From the NCBI GenBank assembly GCA_027492415.1, contig JAPUEV010000300.1, forward strand, positions 1 through 6,936: 6,936 bases of DNA, given 5' to 3'. Of the stretch, positions 1 to 5,871 are shown one piece after another. The position numbers and the translations under genes were made by a program. This stretch comes from Ignavibacteria bacterium. Lineage in GTDB: Bacteria; Bacteroidota; Ignavibacteria; Tepidaquicellales; OLB5. Under the pieces are notes generated by a model. The model made no database searches. It was not told where the DNA came from and saw nothing but the letters and a program-made list of their open reading frames with translations. Every line of letters starts with the position of its first letter. The first letter of the stretch is position 1.

Positions 1-1749
1 CGGTATCTGCTTAAGCTTTTTAAAGAACTTTTCGTTTTTCCGGTTAACCTGTTTTATGTTAGAAAAGATCAGCACAAGCGGGTAAACTGTAAATAAGCTG
101 AAAATTCCGAAGAAAATATCAAATAACCGTTTTACAAATATATTAAATTTCTTATTGATATTATATTCAATCTGCATTAGATAAATATCATCTATTTTAT
201 CAAGGGCAGATTTACCGAGAATTATATCGCTATCCCCGGTTAATATCTTAAAGCTGATATTATAGTTCCTTAATGACCACATCAGGTCAAGGATGACCTG
301 GTTGCTTAGCTCGTTCTTGGCAAATACAAAATTCCGTATCTTTGATGCAATTACTATATCTTTTAAGTTATTCAGGTTGCCTATATAGCCTTCCTTGGTT
401 TGGTTATCAGGTGATATATAGCCAATAAACTCGTACTCGCTATCAACCCGTGTTTTAAGCTTTGAAATAAAGCTTTCTGTTTCAGCGTTCCTGCCGATTA
501 TCACCGTGTTAGCTGTCCTGAATATTCCCCTGCTCTTGGAGTATTTGATTATCTTTGCAATTACACGCCAGGCGGCTATCAGGATATATACATTAATGAC
601 AGTCCTTAACACTACTGCCCTTGAAAAAGCGTATTCATTAAAGAAATATGTAAATGATGAATTGACAAAGAATCCAATAAGCATACCGTTTAGCGGCTTA
701 ACCAGCGAGAATCTTTCTGACTTGCTGTATGAACCGCTTAAGGCAAGCGTTACCAGCCAAACTGCGGTATAAACAAATATTACAACAGTGTATGCCCTTA
801 CAGGGAAGAAATCGAACCTCTGGTAAATTGCTATGAACATACCCAAAATAATTAAAAGCAGGTCAAGTATCACCGGGTAATTGTTCTGAATGAAGCGTGA
901 TATATAAGATACTGATGCGCGGTAAAATATAGAGAGCTTGATGAGTATATTCATCAGCATGAAGCTTGTCTTCAGGTTCTTTTTAACAAAAACCTGCATT
1001 GCACCGTAAAAATTATTTACATAAGAAATACTGCTCTTCTTTGTGCTTTCACCTTTGTAATGAATAATGGATGTATCAGGGTAATATATTATTTTAAATC
1101 CTGCCTGTTTTATACGGTAGCACAGGTCAAGATCCTCGCCGTACATAAAGTAATCTTCATCAAACCCTTTAACCTTTTCATACACATCCTTTTTGATAAG
1201 CATATACGCGCCAACAATTGCGTCAACTTCGTAGGTTTGGTTCTCATCAAGGTAGGTCAGGTTGTACTTGCCAAATGTTTTACTTTTGGGGAAGAGCTTG
1301 CTTAGCCCCAGTATCCTGTATACAGCGACTGAGGGGGTGGGAAAGCTTCTTCTGCAGGCAAGATCAAGCTGGCCGTTAGGCAGTATGAGCTTGCATGTTA
1401 ATGCGCCAATGCCCGGGTTTTCTTTGTAATATTTCAGTGACTTCTCAAGGGTATCTTCCTGCAGAATTGTATCCGGATTCAAAATCAAAAGGTACTCGCC
1501 TTTTGCTTCCTTTGCTCCAAGGTTATTTGCTTTTGCAAAACCCAGGTTAACGGGACTTTCAATAAGCTTAAGCCGCGGCTCATTTGGGAATTTTGACTTG
1601 AGATGCTGAATGCTGCCATCAAAGGAATTATTATCTACAACAATTATTTCTGTGTTAAGAGATTGTGATGAAGAAAAAATAGAATTAATACACTGTTCTA
1701 AAAGTTCTTTTACGTTATAATTAACTATTATTACAGAAATATCCGTCAA
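1..1749 (-). CDS. GT2 glycosyltransferase fused to polyprenyl glycosylphosphotransferase-like domain (3' partial)
   Basis: The frame is open for 583 codons from a TTG at 1749 to the left edge, so the C-terminus is missing. Residues 1-260 are a GT-A family 2 domain like WbbL-type rhamnosyltransferases: SVIIVNYN (5-12), VVDNNS (37-42), LGFAKANN (69-76), the metal-site equivalent LNPDT (90-94) and the acceptor-side YGEDLDLCYR (203-212). About four hydrophobic segments follow (roughly 293-310, 320-338, 352-371, 377-398). Next is a Rossmann-like stretch starting TVIIG (415-419), then FVKRLFDIFFG (538-548) and another membrane helix. Segments, Rossmann fold and KRLFD helix together are the layout of WcaJ/WbaP-type sugar-1-phosphate transferases (CoA_binding_3 plus Bac_transf families). 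TTG is the start because TAG immediately precedes it in frame and no ATG occurs before residue 183. The gap to the upstream gene is 13 nt, so co-transcription is likely. By inference it adds a sugar to a lipid-linked intermediate; whether the C-terminal domain is active cannot be judged here. Confidence 0.88.
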   Translation of the reverse strand, partial: MTDISVIIVNYNVKELLEQCINSIFSSSQSLNTEIIVVDNNSFDGSIQHLKSKFPNEPRLKLIESPVNLGFAKANNLGAKEAKGEYLLILNPDTILQEDTLEKSLKYYKENPGIGALTCKLILPNGQLDLACRRSFPTPSVAVYRILGLSKLFPKSKTFGKYNLTYLDENQTYEVDAIVGAYMLIKKDVYEKVKGFDEDYFMYGEDLDLCYRIKQAGFKIIYYPDTSIIHYKGESTKKSSISYVNNFYGAMQVFVKKNLKTSFMLMNILIKLSIFYRASVSYISRFIQNNYPVILDLLLIILGMFIAIYQRFDFFPVRAYTVVIFVYTAVWLVTLALSGSYSKSERFSLVKPLNGMLIGFFVNSSFTYFFNEYAFSRAVVLRTVINVYILIAAWRVIAKIIKYSKSRGIFRTANTVIIGRNAETESFISKLKTRVDSEYEFIGYISPDNQTKEGYIGNLNNLKDIVIASKIRNFVFAKNELSNQVILDLMWSLRNYNISFKILTGDSDIILGKSALDKIDDIYLMQIEYNINKKFNIFVKRLFDIFFGIFSLFTVYPLVLIFSNIKQVNRKNEKFFKKLKQIP

Positions 1750-1758
1750 CTATTTTTA

Positions 1759-1761
1759 CCT
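1759..1761 (-). promoter_or_regulatory. Possible ribosome binding site for the fused GT2 gene
   Basis: The minus strand reads AGG here, 9 nt before the TTG at 1749, inside the 13-nt gap after the upstream stop codon. It is a short match, but spacing and position support TTG as the real start. Confidence 0.35.
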
Positions 1762-1762
1762 G

Positions 1763-2518
1763 TTATAATTTATTAAAAATAGATTGTATCTTCAGCTTCC
1801 ACACCATGAACATTGCTTCGTATACAATTTTTCTTGACATTTTTGATACTCCTGCCCTGCGGTCAATGAATACGATCGGAATTTCTGTCAGCTTAAATCC
1901 TTTTTTCCACATCCTGAACTTCATTTCTATCTGGAATGAATATCCGTTCGATCTTACGCGCTCAAAATCAATTTGTTTCAGCGCAGTGACCCTGTAAGCC
2001 ATAAAGCCTGCGGTTACATCTTTGATTGGCAGGAATGTGATCATCCTTGTGTAATAGCTTGCGCCTATGCTTATCATCAGACGGCTTAAAGGCCAGTTTA
2101 CCACTGCAATGCCTTCTATGTAACGGGAGCCCACAACAACATCAAAATCATTCAGCTTGTCCAGGAACCTGGGAATAGCTTTGGGGTCATGGGAAAAATC
2201 CGCGTCCATTTCAAATACATAATCATAATTATTCTCAATTGCGAACTTAAATCCGCGTATATAGGCAGTACCAAGACCAAGCTTGCCGGGTCTTTCAATA
2301 ATATGTACCCTGTAATAGTTGAGAGCTTTTACAAGCGCAGCCGTACCATCTGTGGAGTTATCGTCAACAACAAGTATCTCTATATTAACGCCTTCATAAT
2401 TTATGGCAACAAGCTCATTGATAATGTTCACAATGTTCTCAGCTTCGTTGTACGTTGGTATTATGATTAATGCTTTTTTCAATATAATATATGAATTACT
2501 GTTTGGAATTGAATTCAA
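1763..2518 (-). CDS. DPM1-like GT2: polyprenyl-phosphate mannose/hexose synthase
   Basis: This is a compact GT-A family 2 enzyme of the dolichol/polyprenol-phosphate mannose synthase group, which moves a hexose from a nucleotide sugar (usually GDP-mannose) to a polyprenyl phosphate on the cytoplasmic face. Numbered from the TTG at 2518, motifs are IIIPTYNEAEN (18-28), VVDDNSTDGT (50-59), GKLGLGTAY (78-86), the metal-binding DAD (105-107) followed by FSHDP, VVGSRY (128-133), DVTAGF (167-172) and RAGVSKMS (221-228). It has no C-terminal GtrA-like or other membrane domain, so it resembles the short soluble DPM1 type. Two TTG starts are possible. TTG at 2518 gives 251 residues and overlaps the aminotransferase gene by 23 nt, with AAAGG only 3 nt upstream. 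TTG at 2482 gives 239 residues starting MKKALIIIPTYNE, closer to the family's usual start, with a 13-nt gap. I list the outer bound; the inner start is at least as likely. The actual sugar is not determined. Confidence 0.9.
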   Translation of the reverse strand: MNSIPNSNSYIILKKALIIIPTYNEAENIVNIINELVAINYEGVNIEILVVDDNSTDGTAALVKALNYYRVHIIERPGKLGLGTAYIRGFKFAIENNYDYVFEMDADFSHDPKAIPRFLDKLNDFDVVVGSRYIEGIAVVNWPLSRLMISIGASYYTRMITFLPIKDVTAGFMAYRVTALKQIDFERVRSNGYSFQIEMKFRMWKKGFKLTEIPIVFIDRRAGVSKMSRKIVYEAMFMVWKLKIQSIFNKL

Positions 2519-3605
2519 TGACCTTTGAAGCGATAAAATCTATCTGCTCACCGGTAAGCTCTGTATGCATAGGCAGAGATATAATATCTTTTGCAATTTC
2601 CTCTGAAACGGGGTAATCCCCGTATTGATAATCGTACTTGTATGCTTCCTGCAGGTGCAGCGGAACGGGATAATAAATCATTGAAGGTATTCCGTGTTCT
2701 TTAAGGAATTCCTGCATTTTATCCCTGTTCTTTACCCTGATAGAATACTGGTGGTAAATATGATGTGCGCCGGGCATAACATAAGGTGTATCAAATATCC
2801 CTTTGAACTTTTTATTATACATTTCCGCAGCTTCGTTCCTTGCTTTGCAGTACTCGTCAAGATATTTAAGCTTTACATCAAGTATAGCCGCCTGGAGTGA
2901 ATCAAGCCTGCTGTTTACGCCAAGCACTTCATGGTAATATTTCTTTTTAGAGCCATGCGCTATTATCATTCTGATCTTCTCAGCCAGCTCATCATTATTT
3001 GTAACAATCATTCCGGCATCGCCAAATGCTCCAAGGTTTTTGCTGGGGTAAAAGCTTATACAGCCAATATCACCAATGGTACATATCATTTTGCCGTTGT
3101 ATTTTGCGCCAAGCGCTTGTGCTGCATCTTCTATTACTTTGATATTATGCTTAGCGGCTATTTCCATGATCTTATCCATATCACACGGCTGGCCGTATAA
3201 ATGCACCGGGATTATAGCTTTTGTCTTTGGTGTTATTTTTTCTTCAATTTTATTTACATCAATATTGAATGTATTTGGCTCAATATCAACATAAACAGGA
3301 ACTGCTCCAAGAATTGCGATTGTTTCTGTGGTGGCTACAAAAGTGAAAGGGGTTGTTATAATTTCATCACCCGGCTTTATATCTATTGCCATCATTGCTA
3401 TCTGCAGCGCATCAGTACCTGAAGCGCATCCTATTGCATGCTTTACACCAAGATATTTTTCCGCATTCTTTTCAAACTTCTTTACAGCGGGTCCCTGGAT
3501 GAACTGGGAGCTGTCTATGACTTCATGTATCGCTGAATCGATCTCACTTTTTATTTTAAGATACTGGTTCTTTGTATCAACCATCTGAATATTTTTAACG
3601 CTCAT
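2496..3605 (-). CDS. DegT/DnrJ/EryC1/StrS family PLP-dependent sugar aminotransferase
   Basis: The complete 369-residue protein has the usual length for this family of fold-type I enzymes, which transfer an amino group (commonly from glutamate) to a keto-sugar nucleotide. Visible markers are QGPAVKKFE (37-45), the cofactor-phosphate region CASGTDALQ (60-68), DEIITTPFTFVAT (80-92), PVHLYGQPCDM (133-143), VIEDAAQALGA (157-167, with the Asp and Gln that contact PLP) and SFYPSKNLGAFGDAG (184-198), in which Lys189 should form the Schiff base. SRLDSLQAAIL is the family's substrate and dimer-interface segment. It looks closest to WbpE/WlbC-like enzymes, but product and position of amination cannot be fixed from sequence alone. 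The ATG at 3605 lies 5 nt after the stop of the phosphotransferase gene, indicating one transcript. The matching keto-sugar producer (dehydratase or dehydrogenase) is not in the window. Cytoplasmic. Confidence 0.95.
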   Translation of the reverse strand: MSVKNIQMVDTKNQYLKIKSEIDSAIHEVIDSSQFIQGPAVKKFEKNAEKYLGVKHAIGCASGTDALQIAMMAIDIKPGDEIITTPFTFVATTETIAILGAVPVYVDIEPNTFNIDVNKIEEKITPKTKAIIPVHLYGQPCDMDKIMEIAAKHNIKVIEDAAQALGAKYNGKMICTIGDIGCISFYPSKNLGAFGDAGMIVTNNDELAEKIRMIIAHGSKKKYYHEVLGVNSRLDSLQAAILDVKLKYLDEYCKARNEAAEMYNKKFKGIFDTPYVMPGAHHIYHQYSIRVKNRDKMQEFLKEHGIPSMIYYPVPLHLQEAYKYDYQYGDYPVSEEIAKDIISLPMHTELTGEQIDFIASKVIEFNSKQ

Positions 3606-3610
3606 TTAAT

Positions 3611-4990
3611 TTAATGACCTTTCATAAATATTATAACTAAAAATGTATTAACCATAATTTTAAAATCAAGCTTTAAAGACATATTTTCAATATAATAAAA
3701 ATCAAACTTAAGCTTTTCCCTTACGTCATCAAGGCTTGAATCATACTTGTGTTTTATCTGCGCCCATCCTGTTATGCCCGGTTTTACTGTCAGCCTTTTG
3801 TAATAATACGGAATTTCCCTGCTCAGCATCTCAACAAAATACGGCCTTTCAGGCCTGGGACCCACAATGCTCATTTCGTTCTTTAACACATTAATAAGCT
3901 GCGGAATTTCATCCAGGTAAACTTTACGTATCAGCCTGCCAATGCCTGTTATCCTGGGATCTTTTTCACCTGCCCATTCGGGTCCGTATTCTTCTGCATC
4001 TTTTACCATTGACCTGAATTTATACATATTGAATAGTTTAGAACCGCGCCCTACCCTTTGCTGAAGATAAAATACAGGTCCCCTGCTGCTTAGTTTAATA
4101 CTTAATATTATAATCAGCAGCAATGGCGCCAGCAGTATCAACAATACCCCTGAGATCGTTACATCCAATACCCTTTTAAACAGCTTAGAGCCGTACGGCA
4201 TTATCTCAGGCATTACTTCAATGAACGGAACACCATACAGCTGGTTCGTTTTTGCCAGCCCGCTTACAATTTCATATGTATCAGGCATTATCTTCAGGTT
4301 TACATCAGTTTCCTGGCAGGACCTGATTATATCGAACAGCTTTTCCTTATCATGCTCTTCAAGCGCTATTAATACTTCTGATATTTTCTTTTCCTGGATG
4401 ATTTTTTTCAGGTCACCTGTCATACCAAGATTTTTACTCTTATCGTGTGAATTATCCAGAGAAACATAACCGCTGAACTTATAGCCTAACTGCGGGAATT
4501 TTGTGAGCAGGCTTTCAAGCTCTCCCCCGCGTTTACCGGTACCTACAATAATTGCGTTCCTTAACCCTATGCCTTTTTGAAGCATGGTCATCTGGAAGCT
4601 TCGTATCAGTATTCTTCCCGAGCCTACAGTAACTATCATTAATCCCCAGTAAATTAAAATCAGGAACCTTGATATTGCCTTTGTATCGCTCATGGCATCA
4701 TCCAGAAATATAAGAAAGAACAGTATAAAGCAGCCAAATGAAACAGTTTTTATAACAGAAGCAAACTCATCAAACCTTGACCTTACAAACCAGTGCTGGT
4801 ATAATCCCGCAAAAGAAAAAATCAATATCCAGTATAAATATACTGCTCCAAGCGGTATCAGGAATGCTGAAGCTGCGGTATAAGGTATCCACCCGGACTC
4901 AACCCTGATGAGGTAATAGAGCACCCATGCAATATTTATTGTTATAAAATCAGATAATAATAATAATATTCTTTCTTTAACTTTAGACAA
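3611..4990 (-). CDS. Undecaprenyl-phosphate sugar-1-phosphate transferase (WcaJ/WbaP-like polyprenyl glycosylphosphotransferase)
   Basis: The complete 459-residue membrane enzyme has the family's usual length and starts glycan assembly by moving a sugar-1-phosphate from a UDP-sugar to undecaprenyl phosphate. About four N-terminal membrane segments (near 8-27, 42-64, 82-97, 108-124) precede a Rossmann-like CoA_binding_3 domain beginning AIIVGTGKRGGE (146-157). The catalytic domain starts FKRVLDV (271-277) with its membrane-embedded helix, then GPVFYLQQRVG (304-314), KFRSM (324-328), the expected catalytic Asp-Glu pair in YLDEIPQL (D360, E361), SIVGPRP (374-380) and VKPGITGWAQI (402-412). All motifs look intact, so it should be active. 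The start is TTG at 4990: an in-frame TAA lies at 5000-5002, and the next GTG (codon 23) would cut into the first membrane segment. No clear ribosome binding site is visible. The upstream gene ends 54 nt earlier and the aminotransferase follows after 5 nt. Sugar specificity (glucose, galactose or an N-acetyl amino sugar) is not readable. Confidence 0.94.
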   Translation of the reverse strand: MSKVKERILLLLSDFITINIAWVLYYLIRVESGWIPYTAASAFLIPLGAVYLYWILIFSFAGLYQHWFVRSRFDEFASVIKTVSFGCFILFFLIFLDDAMSDTKAISRFLILIYWGLMIVTVGSGRILIRSFQMTMLQKGIGLRNAIIVGTGKRGGELESLLTKFPQLGYKFSGYVSLDNSHDKSKNLGMTGDLKKIIQEKKISEVLIALEEHDKEKLFDIIRSCQETDVNLKIMPDTYEIVSGLAKTNQLYGVPFIEVMPEIMPYGSKLFKRVLDVTISGVLLILLAPLLLIIILSIKLSSRGPVFYLQQRVGRGSKLFNMYKFRSMVKDAEEYGPEWAGEKDPRITGIGRLIRKVYLDEIPQLINVLKNEMSIVGPRPERPYFVEMLSREIPYYYKRLTVKPGITGWAQIKHKYDSSLDDVREKLKFDFYYIENMSLKLDFKIMVNTFLVIIFMKGH

Positions 4991-5044
4991 ATGGAATAAT
5001 TATTAGCATTTTTACGATTTTATTTAATAAACCTTATAGCAGCT

Positions 5045-5842
5045 TTATACCACTGATTGTATTTTCGGCTTCAGCAGGTACTTATGTTTCCAGAAATAAT
5101 ATGCGAGTCCTTTAACATGTTCCCAGGTCATTTTTGTGAAAATTTTCCTGGTAATACGCTGGTAATGATGTTTTGCTTTAGCATCCGGAAAGTAAGTAAC
5201 TTTATAGCCGGATTTCCATACTCTGAGGCAATAATCAACATCTTCAGGGGCGTAAAATATTTTTTCATCAAGCCCGCCTATTTTCGCGTAAACTTCCTTC
5301 CTGAAAAGCCAGAAAGCAGATACTGTATAGTCAACATCTTTAACTGCGCTGTGATCCCAGTCAGCCAGAAGCTGCCTTTTATATATTTTTGTTTCCCTGA
5401 TGAATTTCAGGAAGTCAAGCCTTCTGATAACAGGTGTATAAACACTGAGAAAATATTTGCAGCTAAGCTGTACTTCACCGCTATCCAGTATCAGTTTTGG
5501 AGATATTAAGCCTGTTCCCGGATTTTTATCCATATAATCAATAAGCTTATCAAAAGTGTTATCTTCCAAAAGCTCAATATCACTATCAAGAAAAGCGAAA
5601 TACCTGCCTTTTGCAATTTCCAGCCCCTTGTTTCTCTGGCTGGTGCCAAGGTTCACTTCATTCCTTATTGTAATTACATACGGATAATTTTCTTTCAGAA
5701 AATCAACGATATTATCTGTCGAGCCATTATCAACAACAATTATCTCATAAGTACAGTTATTCTTATGTTTTTGCAGCGATCTTAAACAGGCGTCAATATA
5801 TTTTTTAGTGTTCCAGGTTAGTATTATAATAGAAAGATCCAG
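5045..5842 (-). CDS. GT2 family glycosyltransferase with probable CTG start
   Basis: Read from a CTG at 5842, this is a 265-residue GT-A family 2 enzyme of the rhamnosyltransferase-like type: LSIIILTWN (3-11), VVDNGSTD (36-43), VNLGTSQRNKG (63-73), the metal-binding DSD (86-88) and PEDVDYCLR (199-207). It has no obvious membrane segment and should act in the cytoplasm, adding a sugar to a lipid-linked oligosaccharide. The first usual start is an internal GTG at 5656, which would remove 62 residues, including the first beta strand and the nucleotide-binding VVDNGSTD, leaving a fold that should not work. The frame is open upstream to a TGA at 5891-5893 with no ATG, GTG or TTG before 5656. CTG at 5842 lies 8 nt after GGAG and gives an N-terminus (MDLSIIILTWN) exactly where relatives begin. 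An ATT start at 5860 or 5866 is the alternative. The preceding GT4 gene ends 29 nt upstream. Confidence 0.88.
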   Translation of the reverse strand: MDLSIIILTWNTKKYIDACLRSLQKHKNNCTYEIIVVDNGSTDNIVDFLKENYPYVITIRNEVNLGTSQRNKGLEIAKGRYFAFLDSDIELLEDNTFDKLIDYMDKNPGTGLISPKLILDSGEVQLSCKYFLSVYTPVIRRLDFLKFIRETKIYKRQLLADWDHSAVKDVDYTVSAFWLFRKEVYAKIGGLDEKIFYAPEDVDYCLRVWKSGYKVTYFPDAKAKHHYQRITRKIFTKMTWEHVKGLAYYFWKHKYLLKPKIQSVV

Positions 5843-5850
5843 GACTGCTT

Positions 5851-5854
5851 CTCC
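5851..5854 (-). promoter_or_regulatory. Ribosome binding site GGAG supporting the CTG start
   Basis: The minus strand reads GGAG, 8 nt before the CTG at 5842, in the 29-nt gap after the GT4 stop codon. It is the best Shine-Dalgarno match I saw ahead of any gene here, and it favours CTG over the upstream ATT codons or the internal GTG. Confidence 0.55.
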
Positions 5855-5871
5855 GTTAATTTTAATTAAAT

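Noticed and set aside
506..772. An 88-codon open frame on the plus strand
   Set aside because: It is antisense to the membrane and Rossmann part of the fused GT2 protein. Its hydrophobic look mirrors the membrane segments coded on the other strand.
2189..2470. Plus-strand open frames of 60-95 codons inside the DPM1-like and aminotransferase genes
   Set aside because: They are shadows of well-supported minus-strand genes, with no domain or context of their own.
2517..3622. The 10-mer AATGACCTTT occurs at two gene junctions (2517-2526 and 3613-3622)
   Set aside because: Many 10-mers are expected to repeat by chance in 6.9 kb of AT-rich DNA. It also codes different peptides in the two places, so it is not a meaningful repeat.
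4991..5044. Possible promoter or terminator in the 54-nt gap before the phosphotransferase gene
   Set aside because: The gap is AT-rich, with a 10-nt palindrome AATAATTATT (4995-5004), but there is no GC stem with a T-run and no convincing -35/-10 or Bacteroidota-type promoter pair.
5057..5509. A 150-codon open frame on the plus strand
   Set aside because: It lies wholly antisense to the GT2 gene, whose motifs are clear on the minus strand. The translation shows no recognisable domain and there is no separate ribosome binding site.
5045..5656. Taking the GT2 gene as a genuine 203-residue protein or a truncated pseudogene
   Set aside because: The missing N-terminal GT-A half is present, in frame and intact directly upstream, with a ribosome binding site. 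A rare start explains it better than decay.
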